DNA of 64,000 bases, from positions 62,001 through 126,000 of the forward strand of contig NZ_FOSH01000001.1 of assembly GCF_900114205.1 (NCBI RefSeq), given 5' to 3'. The notes under the pieces were generated by a model. The model was not told where the DNA came from. It made no database searches and saw only the letters and a list, made by a program, of their open reading frames with translations. Of the stretch, positions 19,208 through 29,015 are shown one piece after another (the stretch's first letter is position 1; each line of letters starts with the position of its first letter). The position numbers and the translations under genes are program-made. This DNA is from Methylophaga sulfidovorans. GTDB lineage: Bacteria > Pseudomonadota > Gammaproteobacteria > Nitrosococcales > Methylophagaceae.

Positions 19208-21445
19208 TTATTCAGCGACTTCCATTCCACTGACTTTTTGTAAGCCACGAGGGAGTTTATGTCCTCTTTTACCTCGATCTGCTTGATAATGTGCCAGATC
19301 GGCTGGTTTTAGAGTTAAATGGCGTCTGCCAGCATGTAAAGTCAGCCCTTGTTCATTAGGTACTATAACGACGGCTTGCATCCATTCTTGACCAGACGTG
19401 AATTTCGCCTGAGGAATATTGATCAGACGAACACCTTTCCCCTTATTCATTTCTGGAATGTCATCAATTGGGAACACTAGTAAACGACCATCCCCGGATG
19501 CTACGGCAATCTGCGTCTCTTTACTGTCAATAAATAATGGTGGCAGTAAAGCAGCACCTTTTGGCATATTAAAGATAGCTTTACCGGCTTTATTTTTAGC
19601 CAATAAATTATCGAGTGTTGTGATAAATCCATAACCCGCTGTATTGGTCAGTAAGACTGACTGCTCAGCTTCAACCGCCATTACAGCTACAAATCTAGCT
19701 TCAGCGGGTGATTGTAATCGACCACTTAGTGGCTCTCCCTGACCTCTTGCTGAAGGTAGCGTATGAGCTCCCAGGGAATAACTGCGTCCACTATCATCCA
19801 GAAATACTATTTGTTGATTACTTCTGGCTTTTACCGAAGCAAAATAGCGATCACCGGTACGGAAATTTAACGTAGCTGGATCAACATCATGGCCTTTAGC
19901 TGCCCTTACCCAGCCACTCTCAGATAACACAATGGTCAATGGCTCGGTGGGTAATAACTCGGTGGCATTTAATGCTTTTGCCGCCTTTCTTTCAATGATA
20001 TTTGAACGTCTGTCGTCACCGAATTTTTCTGCATCAGCCGTCAATTCTTTTCGAATAAGTGTTTTAAGGCGAGTATCGGATCCTAATAATAATTCAAGTT
20101 GTTTACGTTCTTTACTCAGCTCATCCATTTCACCACGGATTTTCATCTCTTCCAGTTTGGCTAAATGGCGTAAACGTAACTCTAATATGGCTTCGGCCTG
20201 CCGATCACTAATGCCAAACCGCTCCATCATGACTGCTTTGGGATGATCTTCAGTACGAATGATTGCAATCACTTCATCAATATTGAGGTAGGCCACCAAC
20301 AAGCCTTCCAACACATGCATGCGATCCAGCACTTTATCCAGCCGATATTGCAATCGACGGCGAACCGTTTCTACACGATAAGTCAGCCATTCCTGCAACA
20401 TATTCAACAGGTTTTTCACCTGCGGACGACCATCCATGCCAATCATATTCATATTGACACGATGGCTGCGTTCTAAGTCCGTAGTTGCAAATAAATGTGA
20501 CATCAGGCTGTCGATATCAACACGGTTAGATCGGGGCATGACGACCAGACGAACTGGGTTTTCATGATCTGACTCGTCGCGTAAATCAGCTACCATCGGT
20601 AATTTTTTTGCCTGCATCTGAGCTGCAATTTGTTCCAGGACTTTTGCTCCGGAAACCTGATATGGCAACTCATAAATGATAATTTCGCCTTCTTCTTTTT
20701 TATAACATGCCCGTTGTTTTATCGAGCCATGCCCGGTGGCATATATTTTATGAATTTCATCTCGGCTGGAGACAATTTCAGCACCCGTTGGAAAGTCTGG
20801 CCCCTGAATATCTTCAAGTAAATCTTCCAGTGTACTTTTAGGTGTTTTTAATAAACGTAAACAAGCATTAACCACTTCACGCAAATTATGAGGGGGCACA
20901 TCGGTTGCCATGCCCACCGCAATCCCTGTCGTACCATTTAATAATAGGTTGGGTACGCGGGCTGGCAATAAGGCAGGCTCATCCATTGTGCCGTCAAAAT
21001 TAGGCACCCAATCCGCTGTGCCTTGTCCAAGTTCACTTAATAAAACCTGCGAATAAGCGGCGAGACGGGCTTCGGTATAACGCATTGCGGCAAAAGATTT
21101 AGGGTCATCAATTGAGCCCCAGTTACCTTGCCCATCAACTAAAGGATAACGATAAGAAAATGGCTGCGCCATTAACACCATGGCTTCATAACAGGCGGAA
21201 TCACCATGGGGATGATATTTACCTAAAACGTCACCGACCGTTCTGGCTGATTTTTTATGCTTGGATAAAGCACTCAGACCGAGTTCAGACATCGCATAAA
21301 TAATCCGACGCTGAACAGGTTTTAGACCATCACCAATATGCGGTAATGCGCGGTCCAGAATGACATACATCGAATAATCCAGATACGCTTTTTCAGTGAA
21401 ATCGCGTAGCGGCATATTCTCCAAATCATCGACGAAAGTAGTCAT
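19208..21445 (-). CDS. parC: DNA topoisomerase IV subunit A
   Basis: A 745-residue decatenating type IIA topoisomerase subunit. The catalytic Tyr is in [11 protein letters not shown] (about residue 120). The quinolone-resistance region reads [37 protein letters not shown] in pieces across about 75-115; a Ser is present at the usual first resistance position (HGDSACYE), so this part looks wild-type. The C-terminal beta-pinwheel repeats are present but lack the GyrA box (QRRGGKG), which separates it from GyrA. It follows parE by 20 bases. Confidence 0.97.
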   Translation of the reverse strand: MTTFVDDLENMPLRDFTEKAYLDYSMYVILDRALPHIGDGLKPVQRRIIYAMSELGLSALSKHKKSARTVGDVLGKYHPHGDSACYEAMVLMAQPFSYRYPLVDGQGNWGSIDDPKSFAAMRYTEARLAAYSQVLLSELGQGTADWVPNFDGTMDEPALLPARVPNLLLNGTTGIAVGMATDVPPHNLREVVNACLRLLKTPKSTLEDLLEDIQGPDFPTGAEIVSSRDEIHKIYATGHGSIKQRACYKKEEGEIIIYELPYQVSGAKVLEQIAAQMQAKKLPMVADLRDESDHENPVRLVVMPRSNRVDIDSLMSHLFATTDLERSHRVNMNMIGMDGRPQVKNLLNMLQEWLTYRVETVRRRLQYRLDKVLDRMHVLEGLLVAYLNIDEVIAIIRTEDHPKAVMMERFGISDRQAEAILELRLRHLAKLEEMKIRGEMDELSKERKQLELLLGSDTRLKTLIRKELTADAEKFGDDRRSNIIERKAAKALNATELLPTEPLTIVLSESGWVRAAKGHDVDPATLNFRTGDRYFASVKARSNQQIVFLDDSGRSYSLGAHTLPSARGQGEPLSGRLQSPAEARFVAVMAVEAEQSVLLTNTAGYGFITTLDNLLAKNKAGKAIFNMPKGAALLPPLFIDSKETQIAVASGDGRLLVFPIDDIPEMNKGKGVRLINIPQAKFTSGQEWMQAVVIVPNEQGLTLHAGRRHLTLKPADLAHYQADRGKRGHKLPRGLQKVSGMEVAE

Positions 21446-21465
21446 GGGTTATATCTCTTTATCAT

Positions 21466-23367
21466 TTATAAAGCGGCCAGATCCGCTAAATCACCATGTT
21501 TCTCAAGCCAGGACTTACGATCACCAGCCCGTTTTTTGGCCAGCAGCTTATCCAGCGTCATCATCGTATCGTCTTCAGCATTTATGGTCAGTCGAATTAA
21601 ACGACGGGTATCCGGTGCCATGGTCGTTTCTCGCAACTGCATGGGGTTCATTTCCCCCAAGCCTTTAAAGCGCTGCGTACTGACTTTACCCTTAATTTTT
21701 TCTTTTTCAATTCGTGCCAGAATAATATTACGTTCTTCATCATCCAAGGCGTAGAACACTTGTTTACCGACATCGATGCGATACAACGGTGGCATAGCAA
21801 CACAGATATGGCCTGCTTCAACTAAAGGGCGAAAATGTCGGACAAATAATGCACATAATAAGGTAGCAATATGAGCCCCATCTGAATCCGCATCCGCTAA
21901 AATACAAACTTTGCCATAACGTAAGCCTGACAAATCGTCAGAGCCAGGATCCACACCAATAGCGACCGCGATATCATGTACCTCCTGCGATGCCAGCACC
22001 TGTCCAGGTTCCACTTCCCATGTATTCAGAATTTTGCCGCGTAAAGGCATGATAGCCTGAAACTCTCTATTTCGGCCTTGCTTGGCACTACCGCCAGCCG
22101 AGTCACCTTCTACTAGAAATAATTCCGAACGGGATGGATCATGGGAAGCACAATCAGCTAATTTACCAGGAAGAGCTGGCCCAGACTGTACGCGTTTTCG
22201 TACGACTTTCTTAGCTTGCTTCAATCTGGATTGAGCATTATTAATTGCCAGATCAGCAATTTTTTCACCATCTTCCACGTGATGGTTCAGCCACAAACTA
22301 AACGCATCTTTGACTACACCAGACACGAAGCCGGCACATTGGCGAGAGGATAAACGTTCTTTAGTCTGTCCTGAAAACTGAGGATCATCTAACTTAACGG
22401 ATAACACATAACAACAACGTTCCCAGACATCTTCCGGTGCTAGCTTTACGCCTCTCGGTAATAAATTACGAAACTCACAAAACTCCCGCAACGCTTCCAG
22501 TACACCACTACGTAAGCCATTAACATGTGTACCACCCTGTGCAGTCGGAATCAGGTTGACGTAACTTTCTGCTAACTCTTCCCCTGGTTCAAGCTGCCAC
22601 AGAAGCGCCCAGTCCACTTCCTGCGTATCTTCACTCATATGACCAACGAAAGGCGCCGCAGGTACGCAGGGCGCATCTGTCATCGCCGTAGACAGGTATG
22701 AATTTAAACCATCTTCATAACACCAGCGATCTTCCACTTTTTCTTTACCAGATAAATCGGTAAAGGTCACCACGAGCCCTGGACATAAAACAGCTTTTGC
22801 TCGCAGCACATGTCTTAGTCTGGGTACAGAAAATTTAGGGGAATCAAAAAACGGTTCTTCCGGCCAGAATCTGACTGTGGTGCCGGTATTACGCTTTCCA
22901 ACAGTGCCTATTTCATTCAAGGCTTCAACCAGAGCACCACTTTCAAACGCAATTTGATATTCCGTCGCATTTCGACGAATTTTGACTTCCAGACGAGATG
23001 ACAATGCATTCACAACAGAAACACCGACACCATGCAAACCACCGGAAAATCGGTAGTTTTTGTTTGAGAACTTACCACCAGCATGTAACCGCGTTAATAT
23101 AACTTCAACACCCGGCACACCTTCTTCCGGATGAATATCCACCGGCATACCGCGGCCATCATCACTGACTTCCAGTGAATTGTCTTTATGTAAAGTAACC
23201 TGAATTTGTTTTGCGTGACCGGCTACAGCTTCGTCAACACTATTATCAATGACCTCTTGAGCAAGATGATTTGGACGTGCTGTATCGGTGTACATGCCTG
23301 GTCGTTTACGGACTGGCTCAAGCCCCGTCAAAACCTCAATGGCAGATGCATTGTATGTATTCGTCAT
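21466..23367 (-). CDS. parE: DNA topoisomerase IV subunit B
   Basis: A 633-residue ATPase subunit. GHKL motifs: EVIDNSVDEAVAGH, DGRGMPVDIHPEEGVPGVE and LHGVGVSVVNALS. The Toprim motif is FLVEGDSAGGSAKQGRNREFQAIMP in pieces, with DADSDGAHIATLL. The length is typical for ParE (about 630) and lacks the extra insert of GyrB in gammaproteobacteria. It forms an operon with parC. Confidence 0.97.
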   Translation of the reverse strand: MTNTYNASAIEVLTGLEPVRKRPGMYTDTARPNHLAQEVIDNSVDEAVAGHAKQIQVTLHKDNSLEVSDDGRGMPVDIHPEEGVPGVEVILTRLHAGGKFSNKNYRFSGGLHGVGVSVVNALSSRLEVKIRRNATEYQIAFESGALVEALNEIGTVGKRNTGTTVRFWPEEPFFDSPKFSVPRLRHVLRAKAVLCPGLVVTFTDLSGKEKVEDRWCYEDGLNSYLSTAMTDAPCVPAAPFVGHMSEDTQEVDWALLWQLEPGEELAESYVNLIPTAQGGTHVNGLRSGVLEALREFCEFRNLLPRGVKLAPEDVWERCCYVLSVKLDDPQFSGQTKERLSSRQCAGFVSGVVKDAFSLWLNHHVEDGEKIADLAINNAQSRLKQAKKVVRKRVQSGPALPGKLADCASHDPSRSELFLVEGDSAGGSAKQGRNREFQAIMPLRGKILNTWEVEPGQVLASQEVHDIAVAIGVDPGSDDLSGLRYGKVCILADADSDGAHIATLLCALFVRHFRPLVEAGHICVAMPPLYRIDVGKQVFYALDDEERNIILARIEKEKIKGKVSTQRFKGLGEMNPMQLRETTMAPDTRRLIRLTINAEDDTMMTLDKLLAKKRAGDRKSWLEKHGDLADLAAL

Positions 23368-23616
23368 TGTTGAGATATCTACCTAAAATTGTTCCCACCG
23401 AAGGTTAGCAGGATAAAAGCCTAACAGACAACACAGAAGCAACATATCTGTGAAAAAAAACCGGTTTAAATCGAAATAGTGTAAATATTCCCTCGCTTTT
23501 AAAATGACAAGTTAGTAAAGTTTTGTAAATAACACATCAACAATACTGCCTTTTAGAGCGTCTGGCGTATTATTCGCCCCTTAATTGATGATGCATGCAA
23601 CCTGATTTAACTAAAA

Positions 23617-23630
23617 TTGACTAAGATCAT
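23617..23630. promoter_or_regulatory. Putative FNR/Anr box upstream of the cytochrome bd operon
   Basis: TTGAC-TAAG-ATCAT matches the FNR consensus TTGAT-N4-ATCAA at 8 of 10 positions and lies 30 bases before the cydP start. Regulation of cytochrome bd by FNR-type proteins is well known, but this single site is inferred by eye. The rest of the 23368-23659 spacer is AT-rich with no other clear feature. Confidence 0.4.
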
Positions 23631-23659
23631 GTTTTCTTAACTTGTGTTGTGGTGGAATA

Positions 23660-23842
23660 GTGGCAAAGAAATTATTCACAGATAGAAAATTGATTATTGA
23701 GCTTAGCATTATGTTGGTTTGCAAGCTGTTATTACTTTTTCTTATTTGGCATTTATTTTTTAGTAGCGCCCCCGACGACATTACCCATGACGCCGTCGCT
23801 GACGTGATAATTAATCACTCTTCAGATGGAGACTCACCTTGA
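23660..23842 (+). CDS. cydP: CydP, small protein of the cytochrome bd operon
   Basis: A 60-residue single-pass membrane protein beginning [16 protein letters not shown], with one hydrophobic helix at about residues 13-36 and an acidic tail. Proteins of this kind precede cydA in many proteobacteria and are annotated as cytochrome oxidase putative small subunit CydP. The GTG start at 23660 has GGTGGA just upstream; the longer frame from a TTG at 23642 adds Cys-rich residues not expected in the family. Its stop overlaps the cydA start (TTGA). Confidence 0.8.
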   Translation: MAKKLFTDRKLIIELSIMLVCKLLLLFLIWHLFFSSAPDDITHDAVADVIINHSSDGDSP

Positions 23843-25401
23843 TTTCTGAACACTTAGTCGATTTATCCCGTTTGCAGTTTGCTATAACGGCACTGTATCA
23901 CTTTTTATTTGTCCCGCTGACACTAGGGCTGTCATGGATTCTGGTTATCATGGAATCCGTGTATGTCATGACAGGTAAGGAAATATACCGTGACATGACA
24001 AAGTTCTGGGGTAAGTTATTCGGAATCAACTTCGCCCTTGGGGTGACGACTGGCTTGACGATGGAATTCCAGTTCGGCACCAACTGGGCATATTATTCGC
24101 ATTACGTTGGGGACATTTTCGGCGCTCCACTTGCCATTGAAGGTTTAATGGCATTCATGCTTGAATCAACCTTTGTGGGTATGTTCTTCCTGGGTTGGGA
24201 CCGACTTAGTAAAAGACAACATCTCACTACTACCTTCCTGGTTGCTCTTGGTTCTAACCTATCGGCATTATGGATTCTGGTGGCTAACGCCTGGATGCAA
24301 AATCCGGTCGGTGCGCACTTCAACTATGAAACAATGCGCATGGAACTGACCAGCTTTGCCGATGTATTTTTCAACCCTGTTGCCCAAGTGAAATTTATTC
24401 ACACTGTCGCGGCGGGTTATGTCACAGGTGCTATGTTCGTGTTAAGCATCAGCGCTTACTACATACTAAGAAAACGTGACATCGGTTTTGCTCGTCGCAG
24501 CTTTGCTGTTGCCGCCGGTTTTGGTGTAGCGGCAATATGCTCCGTCATCTTACTTGGTGATGAAAGTGGTTATGAAGTGGGTGACGTACAAAAAACCAAA
24601 TTAGCGGCGATTGAGGCCGAATGGGAAACAGCAACACCACCAGCAGCCTTTACTTTATTCGGCTTGCCTAACGACGAAACAATGGAAACAGACTACGCCG
24701 TTAAAATCCCTTATCTATTAGGCATAATTGCTACACGTTCAGTGACTGAGCCGGTAACTGGTATTAAAGATCTGAGAGCAGAGCATGAAGATCGTGTTCG
24801 TAACGGTATGAAAGCTTATGCACTGTTAAAACAATTACGCGACGGTCCTGTGACAGAAGAAGTCAAAGCCGAGTTTGATAAAGTCAAAGATGATTTGGGT
24901 TATGGCTTGTTATTGAAAAAATATACCAATAACGTCACTGATGCGACTGATGAACAAATAAAAGCGGCAGCGCATGATACTGTCCCTGCTGTTGCCCCGA
25001 TGTTCTGGGCGTTCAGGATCATGGTCGCATCCGGCTTTGCTATGCTGATTATCTTTTTCTTGTCTTTCTATTATTGTGCCAAACGACAAGAGTACAAAAA
25101 GAAATGGTTACTCCGTCTGGCCATGCTAGGTCTGCCACTGCCATGGATAGCAGCAGAAACAGGCTGGTTTGTTGCTGAGTTTGGTCGTCAACCATGGACC
25201 ATCAGTGGCATATTGCCGACACATATTTCGACGTCAACCTTATCTGCTAGTGATGTTCAGAACAGTTTAATCGCCTTAGTGGTGTTTTATACCCTGCTAT
25301 TAATTGTTGAACTTTATCTTATGACTAAGTTTGTCAGGCAGGGACCGAGTAGCTTACACACGGGCCGTTACCATTACGAAGCATCAGCAGAGAGAGGCTA
25401 A
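23839..25401 (+). CDS. cydA: Cytochrome bd ubiquinol oxidase subunit I
   Basis: A 520-residue quinol oxidase subunit carrying hemes b558, b595 and d. It starts at a TTG with GGAGA upstream, overlapping cydP. Landmarks are [24 protein letters not shown] (axial His) in the first helices, the GRQPW quinol-site motif in [19 protein letters not shown], and a long periplasmic Q-loop (about residues 250-385), so it is of the long E. coli type. Cytochrome bd supports respiration at low oxygen and resists cyanide, NO and sulfide. Confidence 0.97.
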   Translation: MISEHLVDLSRLQFAITALYHFLFVPLTLGLSWILVIMESVYVMTGKEIYRDMTKFWGKLFGINFALGVTTGLTMEFQFGTNWAYYSHYVGDIFGAPLAIEGLMAFMLESTFVGMFFLGWDRLSKRQHLTTTFLVALGSNLSALWILVANAWMQNPVGAHFNYETMRMELTSFADVFFNPVAQVKFIHTVAAGYVTGAMFVLSISAYYILRKRDIGFARRSFAVAAGFGVAAICSVILLGDESGYEVGDVQKTKLAAIEAEWETATPPAAFTLFGLPNDETMETDYAVKIPYLLGIIATRSVTEPVTGIKDLRAEHEDRVRNGMKAYALLKQLRDGPVTEEVKAEFDKVKDDLGYGLLLKKYTNNVTDATDEQIKAAAHDTVPAVAPMFWAFRIMVASGFAMLIIFFLSFYYCAKRQEYKKKWLLRLAMLGLPLPWIAAETGWFVAEFGRQPWTISGILPTHISTSTLSASDVQNSLIALVVFYTLLLIVELYLMTKFVRQGPSSLHTGRYHYEASAERG

Positions 25402-25403
25402 TC

Positions 25404-26546
25404 ATGATTCTTGATTATGAAACACTAAAATTAATCTGGTGGTTGCTGATGGGTATTCTTCTCATCGGATTCGCTCTCACCGATGGTTTTGATATGGGCG
25501 TAGGTATTTTATTACCGTTCATCGGCCATACAGATGAAGAGCGCCGTATTATGATCAATACCGTCGGCCCTCACTGGGAAGGCAACCAAGTCTGGTTAGT
25601 CACTGCCGGTGGTGCTTTATTCGCAGCATGGCCACTGGTCTACGCAATGGCCTTTTCAGGCTTTTATTTAGCGATGATGTTAACACTATTTGCTCTGTTT
25701 CTGAGACCAGTTGGTTTTGATTATCGCAGTAAACTGGACAACTCAAACTGGCGTTCAAGCTGGGATTGGGGGTTATTTGTAGGAAGTGTTGTACCTCCTA
25801 TTATCTTCGGTGTTGCCTTTGGTAACCTATTATTAGGCGTACCCTTTTTCTTCGATGATATGATGCGTCCAAATTACACCGGTGGCTTTTTACAACTACT
25901 CAATCCTTTTGCATTGTTATCAGGCATCGTCAGCTTGTTAATGATCGTCATGCATGGTTCTGTTTGGTTGCAAATTCGCACACTGGATAGTCTGGAGTGG
26001 CGAGCAACTCAGGTTGCCAAAGCCAGTTCTGTTGCTTTATTGATTGCGTTTGCTCTTGCTGGTTTATGGGTTGCATTTGGAATAGATGGCTATGTTGTAA
26101 GCTCTATGCCAGCCGCAAACTCAAGTTTCACACCGAATATGAAAGAAGTCACCACACAAGCTGGCGGTTGGTTACTGAACTATCAGCAATATCCGTGGAT
26201 GATTCTGGCTCCGGCGTTGGCATTTCTGGGCATGATAGGTGTTTACCTATTCTCTCATCTGGCGCGACCAGGCCTGGCATTCATCAGCAGCAGCATCACA
26301 TTAAGCGGTATTATCCTGACAGCTGGTTTTTCTATGTTCCCATTCATCATGCCATCAAGCGATGCTATTAATGATAGCCTGACTATGTGGGATGCAACAT
26401 CCAGCCTGTTAACATTAGAAATTATGTTCTGGGTAGCCATCGTTATAGTGCCAATTATTATTGGTTACAGCTTCTGGACTTATCGCCGCATGTGGCGAAG
26501 ACTGGACGTGAACTTTATTCGCGGCAACCAACATTCAACCTACTAG
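25404..26546 (+). CDS. cydB: Cytochrome bd ubiquinol oxidase subunit II
   Basis: A 380-residue membrane subunit with nine or so helices. The N-terminal signature is IWWLLMGILLIGFALTDGFDMGVG with the conserved Asp and GPHWEGNQVWLVTAGGALFAAWP. It sits 2 bases after cydA, with GAGAGAGG as ribosome site. It supplies the scaffold partner and proton path for CydA. Confidence 0.97.
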   Translation: MILDYETLKLIWWLLMGILLIGFALTDGFDMGVGILLPFIGHTDEERRIMINTVGPHWEGNQVWLVTAGGALFAAWPLVYAMAFSGFYLAMMLTLFALFLRPVGFDYRSKLDNSNWRSSWDWGLFVGSVVPPIIFGVAFGNLLLGVPFFFDDMMRPNYTGGFLQLLNPFALLSGIVSLLMIVMHGSVWLQIRTLDSLEWRATQVAKASSVALLIAFALAGLWVAFGIDGYVVSSMPAANSSFTPNMKEVTTQAGGWLLNYQQYPWMILAPALAFLGMIGVYLFSHLARPGLAFISSSITLSGIILTAGFSMFPFIMPSSDAINDSLTMWDATSSLLTLEIMFWVAIVIVPIIIGYSFWTYRRMWRRLDVNFIRGNQHSTY

Positions 26547-26555
26547 GAATCTGTC

Positions 26556-26660
26556 ATGTGGTATTTTGCTTGGATACTTGGAGTTTTATTAGCCGTCGCA
26601 TTCGGCATCATTAATGTGATGTGGTTAGAAAACTGTCCTATGGATACATTGGATGACTAA
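26556..26660 (+). CDS. cydX: CydX, small subunit of cytochrome bd
   Basis: A 34-residue single-helix protein beginning MWYFAWILGVLLAVAFGII and ending LENCPMDTLDD. This matches CydX, which stabilises the hemes of the bd oxidase: aromatic start, one transmembrane helix, then the WLE segment. An AGGAAT site precedes the ATG, 9 bases after cydB. Its last 8 bases overlap the ybgE start. Confidence 0.92.
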   Translation: MWYFAWILGVLLAVAFGIINVMWLENCPMDTLDD

Positions 26661-26931
26661 TTCGTGGATAGATAAGTCTATAGTCCGTTTAATTAGTCTA
26701 TTAACGGCTATAGGCTTATCTACTGCTATATTAATTTTCCCCAACCGTCTTTTGATGGAAAATGGTAAATCGGATCACGATTTATTAATGCTGTTATTAG
26801 TTGGCGTTTGTATTGGTTTCATTCATGGCGTGGGGTTTTCTCCTAAAAAGCCGCTATGGCATAATTTATTAAGTCCCTATATTTGCTGGCCAATTATGTT
26901 CTATGGCTGCTTTCATATGGCTGTAAATTAA
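26653..26931 (+). CDS. ybgE: YbgE family protein of the cyd operon
   Basis: A 92-residue membrane protein with three hydrophobic helices and the family signature CIGFIHGVGFSPKKPLWHN followed by a hydrophobic C-terminus. YbgE genes follow cydX in enterobacteria and many gammaproteobacteria; the function is unclear. The start overlaps cydX by 8 bases and the stop overlaps the next start by one base. Confidence 0.88.
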   Translation: MTNSWIDKSIVRLISLLTAIGLSTAILIFPNRLLMENGKSDHDLLMLLLVGVCIGFIHGVGFSPKKPLWHNLLSPYICWPIMFYGCFHMAVN

Positions 26932-27521
26932 TGCCTCTTCGTCGGTTTATCCCTTTCTTTTTCGTATTAGGTTTCAGTATGCCAGCCGTTGCCGAAAATG
27001 AAGAGCAGGCGGCATTTGAGCGTGATGCCCAGTTAGCGATTAAAGATTTGTCCAGCCATCTCAAAAAAGCGTTAATGTCAGCCCTACAGGATGGTGGCCC
27101 TATAGAAGCTATTTCCGTTTGTAAGCTGGTTGCTCCTACTATTGCCGACGAAGTATCAAAAAAATATAGTCTTGATATTCATCGAACCAGTTTACGTGTA
27201 CGCAATCTTGATAATGAAGCAGACAGTTGGGAAACCGGTGTTTTACAAAAATTTGAAACGCGCTTAAAAACCGGGGAAGCCATTCAGTCACTGAACTTCG
27301 TAGAAAAAGTAGATTCAGAGCTGGGATATGACTGGCGTTATATGAAGGCAATTCCAACAGATAAGGTCTGTTTATCCTGCCATGGCAGTAAAATTGCCTT
27401 GCCTGTTCAAAAAATGATAGACCAAAACTATCCCAACGATATGGCAACCGGCTACAAAATGGGTGACATCCGGGGGGCGTTTTCAGTTAAGCGCAGTTAT
27501 TCTAAGATTAACGCAAACTGA
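26931..27521 (+). CDS. DUF3365 (Tll0287-like) periplasmic c-type heme protein
   Basis: A 196-residue exported protein: signal peptide ending MPAVAEN, a Tll0287-like domain (about 30-190) and one c-type heme motif CLSCH at about residue 150 (KVCLSCHG). Tll0287-like domains have a PAS-like fold and bind heme c, and are suspected redox sensors. The start at 26931 overlaps the ybgE stop (TAATG), so it is translated with the cytochrome bd operon. A heme-based redox sensor or electron partner tied to oxidase expression would fit, but that is inference. Confidence 0.85.
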   Translation: MPLRRFIPFFFVLGFSMPAVAENEEQAAFERDAQLAIKDLSSHLKKALMSALQDGGPIEAISVCKLVAPTIADEVSKKYSLDIHRTSLRVRNLDNEADSWETGVLQKFETRLKTGEAIQSLNFVEKVDSELGYDWRYMKAIPTDKVCLSCHGSKIALPVQKMIDQNYPNDMATGYKMGDIRGAFSVKRSYSKINAN

Positions 27522-27708
27522 TTAGTTCTGTACGTCCCTGCAGTCTGACACTCAATTTTTCTTCTTTTGCTAACCAGCCAATGGCATGCTGGCATAACTT
27601 AGTCTCCAGTCCCGTGTCTTTACTAATACGCGTCACCGAAGACTCTCCATTGGTATTTAAGTATTGCCAAACCCGTCCTGCAGCTTCACCAATTTCGTCA
27701 TTTATCAT
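27508..27708 (-). CDS. Small winged-helix DNA-binding protein
   Basis: A 66-residue protein consisting of one winged helix: GRVWQYLNTNGESSVTRISKDTGLETKLCQHAIGWLAKEEKLSV, then a beta wing RLQGRTELISLR. It resembles the stand-alone winged-helix family (PF10771). The 3' end overlaps the preceding heme-protein gene by 14 bases on the opposite strand. An imperfect inverted repeat (CGTTTCA at 27721 and TGAAACG ending at 27751) lies upstream of its start and could be an operator. Role unknown. Confidence 0.72.
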   Translation of the reverse strand: MINDEIGEAAGRVWQYLNTNGESSVTRISKDTGLETKLCQHAIGWLAKEEKLSVRLQGRTELISLR

Positions 27709-27839
27709 GGCTGTAAACTCCGTTTCATTTATAAATAGTGTGCTTGAAACGTATTATGTTCAAGCTAATCATGGCCAATTAAATCAGTATTAACAGAGCT
27801 CTCAAGGATGTTCAGAATCTTTGGCTGAGAGACTATGGA

Positions 27840-29015
27840 TTAGTCTGTTCTGAGACCATCAATGGCATCAGCAATTCTCTCCATCGCCTGCTGCACAATC
27901 TCGATACGTGTTCCGATATTAAGTCGCATAAATCCTGAACCATTGTCACCAAACACATAACCTGGATTCATTCCAACACCGGCCTTTTCAATAAAAAAGC
28001 ATTTAAGTGTCTCGTTATCCATGCCTAAAGCACGGCAATCGAGCCACAATAAATACGTGCCTTCCGACTCAATCAGCTTGATCTGAGGGCAACGTTTTTG
28101 AAGAAAATCTTCTACCCATTTTTTATTTTTGTAAATATAAACATTCAGCTGTTCTAACCAGTCTTCGCCATAGCTATAAGCTGCTTCAAACGCGGTGATA
28201 CTAAAAGGATTGGCCGGACTGATATGCCATTGTTCAAACACGGCTTTAATTGCTTTGCGTTGCTGTGCATCACTAACAATCAATGTCGACAAGCCCATTC
28301 CAGCAATATTAAACGTCTTACTTGGCGCTAATGTGGTAATAACATTGTTGGTATGACTTAAGGTTGCCAGACTAATATGCTGATGCTCAGGAAAGATGAG
28401 ATCGGCATGAATTTCATCAGAAATAATTGTTAGCTGATAGCGTTCAGACAATTCAAGTAACTGTTGTAGTTCTGCACGAGTCCAGACCCGTCCTACAGGG
28501 TTATGCGGTGAGCAAAAGAGTAAAGTTTTCGCCCCTTGTTGAGCACACTTTTCCAAATGCTCAAAATCAATATAGTAACGGTTATTATCCAGATATAGTG
28601 GGTTAAGAACTAACTCCCGTCCCGTTTTCTCGACCGACGAAAAAAAGGGAAAATACACCGGAGACTGTACAATTACCTTATCACCCGGCTCCGTGATAGC
28701 TTCGATAGTGGCATTGATTGAAGGTACAACGCCTGGACACATAATGATATCGCTTTGCTTTATCTGCCAGTGATAACGTTTAGCACTCCATTCAATCAGT
28801 GCTTCATACATGGAGTCAGGATGTAGCGTGTATCCATAAACAGGATGCTTAGCACGCTCAACAAGTGCCTTTGTCACCGCTTCAGGCGCAGCGAAGTCCA
28901 TATCCGCAACCCACATCGGAATAACGTCACTACGACCGAAATAGGCCGTTCTGGCATCAAATTTTAGACTATGACTAAAGCTTCGATCTATTTTCTGATC
29001 AAAATCAACTGTCAT
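27840..29015 (-). CDS. PatB/MalY-type C-S lyase, probable ovothiol beta-lyase (OvoB role)
   Basis: A 391-residue fold type I PLP enzyme. The PLP lysine is in TTLAPSKTFNIAGMGLS. Other signatures are PMWVADMDFAAPEAV, YGYTLHPDSMYEAL and FCSPHNPVGRVWTRAEL, typical of MalY/PatB cystathionine beta-lyases. It begins on the last base of the ovoA stop (TAATG), so it is translationally coupled. In characterised ovothiol pathways a PLP beta-lyase cleaves the 5-histidylcysteine sulfoxide to 5-thiohistidine. The coupling to ovoA makes that the likeliest role, although a general cystathionine lyase cannot be excluded. Confidence 0.88.
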   Translation of the reverse strand: MTVDFDQKIDRSFSHSLKFDARTAYFGRSDVIPMWVADMDFAAPEAVTKALVERAKHPVYGYTLHPDSMYEALIEWSAKRYHWQIKQSDIIMCPGVVPSINATIEAITEPGDKVIVQSPVYFPFFSSVEKTGRELVLNPLYLDNNRYYIDFEHLEKCAQQGAKTLLFCSPHNPVGRVWTRAELQQLLELSERYQLTIISDEIHADLIFPEHQHISLATLSHTNNVITTLAPSKTFNIAGMGLSTLIVSDAQQRKAIKAVFEQWHISPANPFSITAFEAAYSYGEDWLEQLNVYIYKNKKWVEDFLQKRCPQIKLIESEGTYLLWLDCRALGMDNETLKCFFIEKAGVGMNPGYVFGDNGSGFMRLNIGTRIEIVQQAMERIADAIDGLRTD

